Source of the DNA: Deltaproteobacteria bacterium | GTDB lineage: Bacteria > Myxococcota_A > Polyangia > DRWM01 > JAAZOP01 | Assembly: GCA_016218815.1 (NCBI GenBank) | Contig: JACRCX010000071.1 | Span: forward strand, 1 to 47,951 | Direction of reading: 5' to 3' | Length of the DNA stretch: 47,951 nucleotides | Shown: one piece after another, positions 32,691 to 40,464 of the stretch | How the letters are laid out: each line of letters opens with the position of its first letter | Position numbering within the stretch: the stretch's first letter is position 1 | Notes under the pieces: generated by a model | The model's database searches: none | What the model was told of the DNA's origin: nothing | The model's input: the letters and a program-made list of their open reading frames with translations, nothing else | Translations under genes and position numbers: made by a program

Positions 32691-33319
32691 TCACCCCGTC
32701 CAGCCGTTCTCCTCGAGGATCTCCCGCAGCCGCTCTTCGAAGCTCGCGAACGCCGGCAGGGCGCGCAGCGCCGCGAAGCCGGCGTGCAATTCGGCCACCC
32801 GGTGCACGAGTCGGCCCGAGTCCCGGCGCAGGGACTCCAGCCTGCGACCACTCAAGCCGGAAGCACGCTGGATGGCCCTGGCGAGGACGTTCTTGGGGTT
32901 CGGAACCGACTCGATCTGCTTCGTCGGGGGCAACGACAGCGGAACGGTCCCGTTCGGATTGCCGGCGGCACGGCGGATCGCCGCCTCGTCGGTGAGCAGC
33001 CACGCCTCGGTCATCCGGACCGGCACGACGCACACCACGGGAGGCGGTGCCGAACAGCGAGCGACGACTTCGCCGATCTCCTGCAGGCGGGCCTCGAGTC
33101 CGACCGCTTCCGCATCACGATGAACGAACAGCAGATCGCACCCGTAGAACTCCAGGGCCGTCGGGATCCGGACCTCCAGGCTGCGCGAAGGGTCGTCCAG
33201 GACGGCCGGATCCGCCATTCCCCGGAGAAGTCGATGGTCCCAAGGTCCGCCAGCAGCCAATCCAGGATCCGGAGCAACACGCGATCCGATCGCCCATCGG
33301 TATCCAGCGTGTAACGCAC
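32691..33319 (-). pseudogene. Frameshifted TOPRIM-like partner of the AAA ATPase
   Basis: A gene of about 209 codons split by a one-base deletion near 33222. From GTG 33319 (4 bases after the ATPase stop) the frame reads VRYTLDTDGRSDRVLLRILDWLL onward to FSGEW. The protein then continues one frame over as ADPAVLDDPSRSLEVRI, FYGCDLLFVHRDAE, VVPVRMTEAWLLTDEAAIR and on to ILEENGWTG at 32691. Reading the joint G twice restores one protein. The DGxSDxxLL start and the LFVHRDAE strand recall TOPRIM-type nucleases paired with AAA ATPases; this is inference and I cannot name the family. No slippery heptamer is present, so it is either a real null allele or a sequencing error. Confidence 0.7.
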
Positions 33320-33323
33320 ACCC

Positions 33324-34793
33324 TCATCCGCGAGTTCCCTTGTGCCCGGGAGAGGGAGCAACCTGCTTGTCGCCGACCCAACTCCTGACGGCAGGCCCGC
33401 GATCGGACCGGCCGTGGTCGTGCGGCGCCGGGTTGAGATAGGACAACACGGTGCCCAGGGAAACGCCGTCGCGAGGCCCTTTCGCACGCCATGTACCTGA
33501 AAGTCCCGTGATGGTCAGGCCGGGCAGTCGCGAGTCGCCCACGCGGTGGTTCCGCCGGCCGGCGAAGACCAGATCGTCCCGGGAAACACCTCCGGCGATG
33601 AGCGGCGAGTGGGTCGAGATGATCACCTGCCGGAGCGGGTTGAGCGGGTCGACCGGCTCCTGTGGGTCGACGGCAATGGCGTAGAGGAGCTCGACCATCG
33701 CCCCGAAGCGCTGCGGGTCGATGCCGTTCTCCGGCTCCTCCAGACAGATCACCCCCGACACGCGGGGATCCTGCTGGATCACCGCGAGCGCAACGAACCG
33801 CAGGGTGCCGTCGGAAAGCGAGGCCGCCGGCAATTCCAACCCGAGGGAGTCCTTCATCATGAAGCGCAGGACCCGCCTCAGCTCATCGCGATCGACGCGG
33901 AGGGCGGCCACGCCCTCCACGAGTTCGGCCAGGCGGTTGGCGAGTGCGGCCCGGACCTTGTCGCCGCCGCCCAGCGCCGGCTCGGACTCGAGCCGCGCCA
34001 GCGTCGCGGGAAGGTGCGCTCCCGATGGCGAGAGCCGGTCCGGGCTCTGGAAATCGTCATGCCGCCGCAGCGAGGACGGTTCGAGCTGCAGCAGACGCCA
34101 ACTTCGCATCTCCTCCCGCACCAGGACCGCGGTCCGGGTTTCCGCGGCGTTCTGGGCGGACGAGAGGACGGTCCGCGGAAGCTGCGCGGCGGGGTAACCG
34201 AAGGCCATGCCGCCGCCGCGCCTGGGCAGGCTCTCGGCGCGCATCCGATCCGACTGCAGTCGGATGATCCGCCCCGGGCCGTCGTCGCCCTCGGTCCTGA
34301 TGAAGCTGGTGCGGCGATGCGACGCCCGGAGGACCGACTCCCGCCAGTCCAGCGCATGCGGAAAGGCCAGATGCCCGGCCGCCTCACCCTTCGGGACGTA
34401 ATCCAGTTCCTCGGATACGAGTCGAATCCGGTCACCAAGGCCGTTCTCCGCGCGCTCCAGCGCCAATGCGAGCTGGTATCTCAGCAACGTGGCGCTGGCG
34501 TCGCTCGGCTGACCGAACTCGTCGGAACCGTGCCCTGGGATGAGCATTTCGGCCGTGAAGGTCATCGCGCCCTGGTAGCCGGAGGTGAAGAGCGACCGCG
34601 GGTCCTCGCCGCCGCGGATCGCGCCAACGGCCTGGACGATCGGCTGGTCCACGAGGCCGCTCAATAGCTGGATCGCGTCGAACAGGTTGGACTTGCCGGC
34701 TCCGTTCGGGCCCGCGATGCAGGTGAGGGGCCCGAGCCGGACGTCGACGTCCACCATGGTCTTGAAACCCTGGACCCTGAGCCTCGTGAGCAT
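33324..34793 (-). CDS. AAA/ABC-type ATPase (AAA_21, RecF/OLD-like)
   Basis: 489-residue ATPase with SMC/RecF-type head motifs: Walker A GPNGAGKS (28-35) after LRVQGFKTMVDVDVRLGPLT, signature-like ASLSDGTLRFVAL, Walker B VICLEEPENGIDP (about 345-357) and H-loop QVIISTHSPLIAGG. There is no long coiled coil and no C-terminal nuclease domain of its own. ATG 34793 was chosen because the Walker domain begins there and AGGTGG lies upstream. The next gene, 4 bases away, encodes the frameshifted TOPRIM-like partner. ATPase plus small nuclease-like partner is a common anti-phage layout; function here is inferred. Confidence 0.88.
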   Translation of the reverse strand: MLTRLRVQGFKTMVDVDVRLGPLTCIAGPNGAGKSNLFDAIQLLSGLVDQPIVQAVGAIRGGEDPRSLFTSGYQGAMTFTAEMLIPGHGSDEFGQPSDASATLLRYQLALALERAENGLGDRIRLVSEELDYVPKGEAAGHLAFPHALDWRESVLRASHRRTSFIRTEGDDGPGRIIRLQSDRMRAESLPRRGGGMAFGYPAAQLPRTVLSSAQNAAETRTAVLVREEMRSWRLLQLEPSSLRRHDDFQSPDRLSPSGAHLPATLARLESEPALGGGDKVRAALANRLAELVEGVAALRVDRDELRRVLRFMMKDSLGLELPAASLSDGTLRFVALAVIQQDPRVSGVICLEEPENGIDPQRFGAMVELLYAIAVDPQEPVDPLNPLRQVIISTHSPLIAGGVSRDDLVFAGRRNHRVGDSRLPGLTITGLSGTWRAKGPRDGVSLGTVLSYLNPAPHDHGRSDRGPAVRSWVGDKQVAPSPGHKGTRG

Positions 34794-34875
34794 GGGGAAC
34801 CACCTGCCTTCCAGGCGCCACCGTACCGCCTCGCCGGTCGAGGCGCAATTCCCAGGTCCTGACCCACACCCGGAG

Positions 34876-35177
34876 ATGCTTCGGGCCAATGAGGGTTGGC
34901 TCGTGTTTGTTGACAGGAAGGCCACCGAGGACGCCCTGGATGGCGACGTCCTCTCTCTGGCGCGTTCGGCCGAGATCGGCTGCTCGAGCAGGCGATCAAG
35001 AACCTCCGATGCGAGAAGGGCTTCTCGGACAACAGGCCTCTACGCGAAGCACTGGGACCGTTGTTGAAGGAGGACGCGGACCGTGTCGCTGCGGTCATGC
35101 TCAACAGAACGGAGGGCCGTTCTGGCAGCGCCCGCCGACCTCGTCCGCGGACGGGGGACGAACCCCGCATCGGATGA
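34876..35177 (+). pseudogene. Possible decayed coding remnant
   Basis: The 390-bp gap between the AAA ATPase start and the HepT-like stop contains no intact gene. On the plus strand a stretch reads protein-like in one frame (ATG 34876, with VDRKATEDALDGDVLSLARS) and then in the next (LLEQAIKNLRCEKGF, LREALGPLLKEDADRVAAVM, stop at 35175-35177). A one-base shift near 34980 would join them. No family is recognised. It could also be chance in GC-rich DNA. Confidence 0.35.
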
Positions 35178-35183
35178 AGCGGA

Positions 35184-35540
35184 CTATGGTTCGGCGGCAC
35201 CGCCGGCTCCCGGCAGCTCCCTGCCGACGAAACGGCCGATCTGCGCCAGGAACGATTCGAGGCCGGGCATTGCGGCGGAGACCTCGCGGCGCAGCCGCAG
35301 GTCGTCGATGGTCCAGTGCTGGTGGACGAGCAGATTCCGGACCCCGGCCAGACTGCGCATCAGGGCGCAAACCTCGACGGCAGCCTCGGCCGCGACGACC
35401 ACGTGGTACCGGAACCCGGCAGTCTTGTCGCGATCGGCCGCGAATTCCGCCTCGGGGATGGCGAGCAACCGGCCGAGATCCGCGAGCGAACGTCGCAGTG
35501 CCGCCGCCTTCTCCGTCAGGCGCTCGAGGTCAACGGTCAA
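35184..35540 (-). CDS. HepT-like (DUF86) toxin with altered active motif
   Basis: 118-residue all-helical protein of the HepT/DUF86 family, HEPN-type ribonuclease toxins. The family motif Rx4-6HxY appears as R68-NLLV-H73-Q-H75 (VRNLLVHQHWTID), so the tyrosine that the partner nucleotidyltransferase normally AMPylates is a histidine. The start is probably TTG 35540 (GGGGAG nine bases upstream); no ATG exists near the N-terminus. It overlaps the antitoxin gene stop by 11 bases, so the two are translated as a pair. Confidence 0.82.
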   Translation of the reverse strand: MTVDLERLTEKAAALRRSLADLGRLLAIPEAEFAADRDKTAGFRYHVVVAAEAAVEVCALMRSLAGVRNLLVHQHWTIDDLRLRREVSAAMPGLESFLAQIGRFVGRELPGAGGAAEP

Positions 35541-35970
35541 GGCCCAGCGCTCCCCGGAGGAGTTCCGCGCGCATCCAGGCGGTATCGAAGTGCTCGATCA
35601 ACGCCTGCTCCACGAAGTCCGCCCGGGCCGTGGGATCGGATTCCCATACGACCCGCCCCTCCGCGATTACGCGGTAGGCGAAATGGGTCGGGGCCTCGTC
35701 CAGCCAGCGGAGATCGACGTCGTAGGGCGCGGCGGCCGTCTCCAGCGCATCGGTCACGGCCTTGCGGCCGGCGTCCGGAATGCCTCGACAGGGCAGGACC
35801 GCCAGGTCGATGTCCCGGAACGGCGCGTCACCCGCGAACGAACCGTGCAAGAAAACCGCTGCAACTCCGCCCGCATCACTCGCGGCCTTCGCGACCCGCT
35901 CGACGATGAGCCGCCGCGCTTCCGCCGGCAAGGCGTGTCGAATGTCACGGAGGCCGTCGAACCCGTCCAC
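35530..35970 (-). CDS. MntA-like nucleotidyltransferase antitoxin
   Basis: 146-residue minimal nucleotidyltransferase with the GSx8DxD active site (G43-S44 in HGSFAGDAP; D53 and D55 in RDIDLAV) and a third acidic strand (YDVDLRWLD). In MntA/HepT systems this enzyme AMPylates and neutralises the toxin. GTG start at 35970 with a TGTTAGGAT extended -10 six bases upstream, suggesting a leaderless message. It precedes the hepT-like gene. Confidence 0.85.
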   Translation of the reverse strand: MDGFDGLRDIRHALPAEARRLIVERVAKAASDAGGVAAVFLHGSFAGDAPFRDIDLAVLPCRGIPDAGRKAVTDALETAAAPYDVDLRWLDEAPTHFAYRVIAEGRVVWESDPTARADFVEQALIEHFDTAWMRAELLRGALGLDR

Positions 35971-35976
35971 ACCGGC

Positions 35977-35985
35977 ATCCTAACA
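35977..35985 (-). promoter_or_regulatory. Candidate extended -10 (TGTTAGGAT), leaderless position before mntA-like gene
   Basis: TGTTAGGAT on the minus strand matches TGnTAnnnT and ends six bases before GTG 35970. AGGA within it could double as a ribosome site, so either reading is possible. Confidence 0.4.
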
Positions 35986-36088
35986 CGGCGTGCCGGGAAC
36001 CCCAATCGGCGGGCGATGCTCGGGTGCGTCCCCAACCTGGGGGGATGCACCCGCCGTGGCGCTCGCGGTGGAAGATGTAGGCAGAGTC

Positions 36089-36097
36089 TGATATTCT
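36089..36097 (+). promoter_or_regulatory. Candidate extended -10 (TGATATTCT) for the DUF234-type ATPase
   Basis: TGATATTCT matches TGnTAnnnT and sits 27 bases before ATG 36125, leaving a short leader with its own GGAGG. The AT-rich spot stands out in the 154-bp divergent gap. Confidence 0.4.
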
Positions 36098-36124
36098 GCC
36101 GACAGCCAGACGGTGGGAGGGTGG

Positions 36125-37507
36125 ATGCAGTTCATCGACCGGGAGCAGGAGCTGGCGCTGGTACGCGACCACTTGGGGCGGTCGGGGGCCGGCCTGTTCG
36201 TGCTGTATGGCCGGCGCCGCATCGGGAAGACGGCGCTGCTCGAGGAAGCGCTGCGGTCGGTTCCGCGCGCCGCGTACCACGTGGGCACCCGCTCCACCAT
36301 CGCCGAGGAGCTGTCGCGGCTGTCGGCGACCCTGGCCACGGCGTGGGAGCTGCCGCTGCTGGCCGCGCAGCCGCTGGCCTCCAGCCGCGCGCTCCTGGCG
36401 CTGCTCGAGGGGCTCGACCGTCCCGAGGTGCTGGTCCTGGACGAGTTGCCCTTCCTGGTGGAGAGCGATCCGGCGTTCCCCGGACTGCTGCAGGCGTCCT
36501 GGGACCGGCGATTGTCGCGCTCGCCGCTGAAGCTCGTCTGCTGCGGCTCCTCCGTGGGGATGATGGAAGCGACCTTCCTCGAGCCGCGGGCCCCGCTCTT
36601 CGGACGGCGGACCGGCCAGCTTCGCCTCGGCCCGTTGCCCGTGGCGGCACTCCATGGCGCCTTCGGCGGCGGTCCGGCGGAGCTGATCGAGCTGGCGGCG
36701 GTGTTCGGCGGCGTTCCCGGCTACCTCCAGCGCTTGGACCCCGGCGATGATCTGGCGGGACATCTGCGGCGCCGGGTGCTGCGACCGGGCGAGCCGCTGT
36801 TCGAGGAGATCCCGTTCCTGCTGCGCAACGAGCTGCGCGAGCCGCGCGTGTACCACGCGATTCTCGCGACCATCGCCGCCGGGTCCCGCAAGTTCGGCGA
36901 GCTCGCCGCCAAGGTCGGCCTGGACCGCGCCAATCTCACTCGCTATCTCGCGGTCCTGGTGCAACTGGGCCTCGTGGAGCGCGAGGTCCCCGTCACGGAG
37001 CCGCATCCGGAAAAGAGCCGCAAGGGGCTGTACCGCATTGCCGACCCGTTCGTGGCAACCTGGTTCCGCTTCGTGCACCCCAACCGGGACGGGCTCGAGC
37101 GCGGCCGCGTGGACGAGGTGTACTCCTCGCGCGTGGCCCCCGTCTTCCCCACCTGGCTCGGCCTGGCCGTCGAACCGGTCCTTCGCGAGCTGTTCCGCGG
37201 TCCGCCGCTCCGGGCCCTCGTACCGTTCGACCCGGCATGGGCCGGGCGGCAGTGGAGCCCGACCGGGGAGTTCGACATCGTGCTCCTGGACGAGGGGCGG
37301 CGGCGGGCCTTCGTCGGCGAAGTGAAATGGGGCGCCGGAAAGGTGTCGCGCGCGGCGATGGACCGCCTGCGCTCGCGTGCGGGCGCGGAGGAGACACTGC
37401 GGGGCCTGGACCTGACCTTCGCGCTGGTGGCGCGCAACGGCTTCGCCGGTCGCCGCGCCGCCCGGTCCGACGAGCGGCTGATCGACGTGTCGCGGCTCCG
37501 CTGGTAG
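36125..37507 (+). CDS. STAND/ATPase_2-type ATPase with DUF234 nuclease-like C-terminus
   Basis: 460-residue protein of the archaeal-type ATPase_2 plus DUF234 group. P-loop GRRRIGKT (29-36), Walker B EVLVLDELPFL (about 101-111), sensor CCGSSVGMM, then a winged helix (FGELAAKVGLDRANLTRYLAVLVQLGLVERE). The C-terminal DUF234 domain has EFDIVLLDEG and GEVKWG (about 381-402), which match the D...ExK core of PD-(D/E)XK nucleases. ATG 36125 has GGAGG four bases upstream. Such stand-alone proteins are common in accessory or defence-rich regions; the role is unknown. Confidence 0.88.
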   Translation: MQFIDREQELALVRDHLGRSGAGLFVLYGRRRIGKTALLEEALRSVPRAAYHVGTRSTIAEELSRLSATLATAWELPLLAAQPLASSRALLALLEGLDRPEVLVLDELPFLVESDPAFPGLLQASWDRRLSRSPLKLVCCGSSVGMMEATFLEPRAPLFGRRTGQLRLGPLPVAALHGAFGGGPAELIELAAVFGGVPGYLQRLDPGDDLAGHLRRRVLRPGEPLFEEIPFLLRNELREPRVYHAILATIAAGSRKFGELAAKVGLDRANLTRYLAVLVQLGLVEREVPVTEPHPEKSRKGLYRIADPFVATWFRFVHPNRDGLERGRVDEVYSSRVAPVFPTWLGLAVEPVLRELFRGPPLRALVPFDPAWAGRQWSPTGEFDIVLLDEGRRRAFVGEVKWGAGKVSRAAMDRLRSRAGAEETLRGLDLTFALVARNGFAGRRAARSDERLIDVSRLRW

Positions 37508-37536
37508 TGGTTCCCGGCCCGCACCGCTTGGCGCTG

Positions 37537-37566
37537 CCGGTTTCCGGTGGCCGGTTGCCCGTTGGA
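37537..37566 (+). repeat. Dispersed repeat, CCGGTTTCCGGTGGCCGG family
   Basis: CCGGTTTCCGGTGGCCGGTT and GCCCGTTGG in the convergent gap between the DUF234-type ATPase and coaBC. The minus strand reads NGQPATGNRQ. A further, distinct repeat word placed in a gene gap. Confidence 0.65.
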
Positions 37567-37593
37567 CGGGTCCTCGCGCGACATTGACGCCGT

Positions 37594-38775
37594 TCAGACC
37601 AGCGGCGCCACCGCGTCCAGGATGCTCTCGGCGACCGCGGCCTTCGGGCCCTCGAACGGGCCGAGCGGCTTCTTGCCGGGCCGGAAGATCTCGACCCGCG
37701 CGGTCGGCAGGCCCATGGCCTCCTGCGCCAGATTGGCCACCAAGAGGTCGCAGCGCTTCGCCGCCAGCTTGGCCTTCGCCGCGGCGGCCAGATCGTCGGT
37801 CTCGACGCAGAAGCCGACCAGCAGCGGGCGCCGGGCATCCCCCCGCCGCCGGCCCAGCTCCGCCAGGATGTCGGGATTCGCCCGCAGCTCGAGCGTCGTC
37901 GTCTCGCCGGTCCGCTTCAGCTTCTGCGGCGACACGTGCGCCGCTCGCCAGTCCCCCACCGCCGCCGCCATCACGACCGCGTCGGCCTTGCGCCACCGCG
38001 CGAGAATCTCGCGGCGCAGCTCCTCCGCCGTCGTCACCTCGACCAGCCTCACCCCGGAACCGGGAGGCGGAAGCTCCACCGGCCCGCGGATCAGCGTCAC
38101 CTTCGCCCCCCGCCGCGCCGCGGCCTCCGCCACCGCCTGCCCCATCCGCCCGCTGGACCGGTTGCCCAGGAAACGGACCGGATCGAGCGGCTCGCGGGTC
38201 GGACCCGCGGTGACCAGGAACGACTTCCGCTCGAGGTCCCGCTTCCCCATCCGCTCCAGCGCCGCGACAATCGTCGCCGGGTCGGCCATGCGCCCCGGAC
38301 CCTCCCACCCGCACGCCAGCTCGCCCGATTCCGGGCCGACCCACCGCACGTTCGGCAGGGCGGACAGCACGGCGACGTTGCGCCGGGTGAACGGGTGCTC
38401 CCACATCCGGGTGTTCATCGCGGGCGCCAGCAGGATCGGCGCCCGCGAAACCAGGAGACAGGCCGAGAGCAGGTCGCTCGCCCGACCCGCGGACGCGCGG
38501 GCCAGGAAATCCGCCGTGGCCGGCGCCACGACGACCCGCTCGGCCGACGCCGCCAGGTCGATGTGGTCCATGCGCCCCGCCTCGACGCCCTCCCACATCG
38601 ACGTCCGCACGGGCCGTCCCGTGACCGCGGCCAGCGCGGCCGGCGCCACGAGCTTCGCGGCCGACTCGGTCAGCACGACCTCGACCGAGTGCCCCGCCTT
38701 GCCCAGGAGCCGCGCCAGCTCGGGCGTCTTGTACGCCGCGATCCCTCCGCACACGCCGAGCAGCACCTTGGCCAT
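37594..38775 (-). CDS. coaBC: Bifunctional phosphopantothenoylcysteine decarboxylase / phosphopantothenate-cysteine ligase
   Basis: 393-residue CoaBC, two steps of coenzyme A synthesis in the cytoplasm. The CoaC half has the active His71 (MDHIDLAAS), the substrate clamp PAMNTRMW (118-125) and the catalytic Cys155 in GELACGWEGPGRM. The CoaB half starts at about 180 with the nucleotide-binding TAGPTREPLDPVRFLGNRSS and has MAAAVGDWRA and QKLKR. ATG 38775 with GGAGG upstream was chosen; the open frame beyond is antisense-frame shadow of the VanW gene. 17 bp after the vanW-like stop. Confidence 0.96.
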   Translation of the reverse strand: MAKVLLGVCGGIAAYKTPELARLLGKAGHSVEVVLTESAAKLVAPAALAAVTGRPVRTSMWEGVEAGRMDHIDLAASAERVVVAPATADFLARASAGRASDLLSACLLVSRAPILLAPAMNTRMWEHPFTRRNVAVLSALPNVRWVGPESGELACGWEGPGRMADPATIVAALERMGKRDLERKSFLVTAGPTREPLDPVRFLGNRSSGRMGQAVAEAAARRGAKVTLIRGPVELPPPGSGVRLVEVTTAEELRREILARWRKADAVVMAAAVGDWRAAHVSPQKLKRTGETTTLELRANPDILAELGRRRGDARRPLLVGFCVETDDLAAAAKAKLAAKRCDLLVANLAQEAMGLPTARVEIFRPGKKPLGPFEGPKAAVAESILDAVAPLV

Positions 38776-38792
38776 CGTCGCACCCTCCGCGC

Positions 38793-40346
38793 TCAGTTGC
38801 GTCGCAGGATCACCATGTCGTCCAGCGTCGGCCCGTTCTGCGTCGCGATCAAGTGGCGGTCCGCCGAGTAGGGCTTGTGCGGATCGGACCTGGGCAGCTC
38901 GAACCCCTCGAGCGGGATCGACGGATTGGTGCCGCGGCGGATGATCTGCATCGTCGGCGGGTAGTGGCTCTCGCTGCTCTCGCGCCAGCACGCCGTCCCC
39001 TCGCACAGCACGCGGTGCCGCTTCATCCGGTAGCCCTTCACGCCCCGCTGCGAGAGCACCTCCGCCCCGGCCGGCCAGTCGGGCATCTCGATCACCTGCT
39101 CCTGGAAGTCGAAGACCTGGTACGCGTCGCGGATGAAGGACACGGTGTACACCTTGCGCGCGCCCCACACCTCCACCCGCACCACGCCCTCGGCCACCGT
39201 CAGGTGCAGCGCCACGGGGAAGTCGTAGCGGTTGCCCAGCACCAGATCGGTCGTGGGGTAGACCACGGTGGCGTCCAGGCCCAGCAGGATGTAGCCCGAG
39301 GGCCGGGAGTGCGGGCGGCGGCGCACCAGGTCGAGCCCGCTGAAGAACGAGGCGGCGAAGGTCGTGCTGGCGATCTGGCAGGTGCCCCCGCCGATGCCGT
39401 CGATCAGCTCGCCCTCCGCGATCACCGGCGCCACCTTGAACCCCCGCACCTCGCTGCGCTCGCCGACCGCCTCGTTCATGCTGAAATCGGCGCCGGCCGG
39501 GATGATCGACCCGTCGACGAAGCTCCCCGCCAGACGCAGGTTGAAGTTCCGCGTCTCCTGCTCCGGCATGCGGGAATACTCCGTCTCGTACCATCCCAGG
39601 AGCTGCGAGAAGTCGTACGTCTCCACCTCGGCCGAGGTCAGCCGCGGGACCACCGTCTCCACCGGCAGCGCGACCGCCGCCGCGCCGTCCTCCAGCGCGT
39701 CCTGGATCGCCGCCAGACCCCGGTACAGCATCAGGTGCCGGCCGGCAGACTCCGGCCGGGGCCGCCCGGCGCCGAAATCGTACTTCGCCGATTCGGCCTG
39801 CCGGTCGAAACGGTTCTTGAAGGCGATCAGCCGGCCGAGCGCCACTTGATCGTCCAGGTCGATCAGGATCGGAAGGTCGTGGACCTCCGACGCGGCCCGC
39901 TCCAGCAGCCGCCGCAGCGGGCCCTGCCCGGCCGCCGCCTGCTCGATCACCTCCGCGACGTGCGCGACCGGGACGACCGCGCCGAGCTGCGCGCGCGTGA
40001 CGGTGAGCGTCTCGCCGCCCGCCCGCAACTCCACGGGAGAGCTGAGGTAGGCGCGGGCCGCCGCGAGGACCTGCGGCCGGATCGGCTGCCCCAGCTCGAT
40101 GATCTGGCCCGCCACGCGCACACGGCCCAGGCCCGGCACGACCGCCGGCGGCGGCTCCGTCCCCTGCTGCGGCAATCCACCGGCCGCAGCCGCGACCGGA
40201 ACCAGCGGCTTGTCCTCGGGCGCCGGAGACGCCCCCCGTCGCACCACCGCGCCCGCCGCCGCCCCTGCGCCGAGAAAGACCGCGGCCAGTGCCGCCCACT
40301 CGACCCGAGTGCGCCAACCGGCCCCCGCGGCTGTTCCACCGCTCAC
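38793..40346 (-). CDS. VanW family protein with putative peptidoglycan-binding region
   Basis: 517-residue membrane-anchored protein. One N-terminal helix (about 16-37) is followed by a proline/alanine linker, then a repeat region with LPILIDLDDQVALGRLIAFKNRF that resembles the PG_binding_4 domain often paired with VanW. The C-terminal VanW domain (about 260-410) holds IIPAGADFSMNEAVG, DGIGGGTCQIASTTFAASFF and SGYILLGLDATV. The GTG start at 40346 has no ribosome site, but a TAGACT -10 seven bases upstream supports it as leaderless. Despite the name, VanW proteins have no proven resistance role; a cell-wall function is likely. Confidence 0.9.
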   Translation of the reverse strand: MSGGTAAGAGWRTRVEWAALAAVFLGAGAAAGAVVRRGASPAPEDKPLVPVAAAAGGLPQQGTEPPPAVVPGLGRVRVAGQIIELGQPIRPQVLAAARAYLSSPVELRAGGETLTVTRAQLGAVVPVAHVAEVIEQAAAGQGPLRRLLERAASEVHDLPILIDLDDQVALGRLIAFKNRFDRQAESAKYDFGAGRPRPESAGRHLMLYRGLAAIQDALEDGAAAVALPVETVVPRLTSAEVETYDFSQLLGWYETEYSRMPEQETRNFNLRLAGSFVDGSIIPAGADFSMNEAVGERSEVRGFKVAPVIAEGELIDGIGGGTCQIASTTFAASFFSGLDLVRRRPHSRPSGYILLGLDATVVYPTTDLVLGNRYDFPVALHLTVAEGVVRVEVWGARKVYTVSFIRDAYQVFDFQEQVIEMPDWPAGAEVLSQRGVKGYRMKRHRVLCEGTACWRESSESHYPPTMQIIRRGTNPSIPLEGFELPRSDPHKPYSADRHLIATQNGPTLDDMVILRRN

Positions 40347-40353
40347 GGAGCGC

Positions 40354-40359
40354 AGTCTA
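40354..40359 (-). promoter_or_regulatory. Candidate -10 (TAGACT), leaderless position before the vanW-like gene
   Basis: TAGACT on the minus strand ends seven bases before GTG 40346. It lacks the upstream TG of the other sites. No Shine-Dalgarno lies between. Confidence 0.35.
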
Positions 40360-40389
40360 GGGCCGGCCCGTCGGCAGGGGCAAGATCGG

Positions 40390-40436
40390 GAGTTGTTGGT
40401 TCTTGGCTGGTTGTCAGGGACGAGTTGTTGGTCCGG
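40390..40436 (+). repeat. Dispersed repeat, GTTGTTGGTTCTTGGCTGGTTG family
   Basis: GAGTTGTTGGTTCTTGGCTG, then GTTGTCAGGGACGAGTTGTT and GGTCC, in the 118-bp gap between the vanW-like gene and the 40465 lipoprotein gene. G/T-rich on one strand and AT-richer than its surroundings. A separate family from the other intergenic words. Confidence 0.7.
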
Positions 40437-40464
40437 AGGTGCGGACGGCCCCCGACGGCTCGGG

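Noticed and set aside
33200..33240. Programmed -1 frameshift in the TOPRIM-like gene
   Set aside because: No X-XXY-YYZ slippery heptamer at the joint, and no downstream pseudoknot that I could see, so a plain deletion or sequencing error is more likely.
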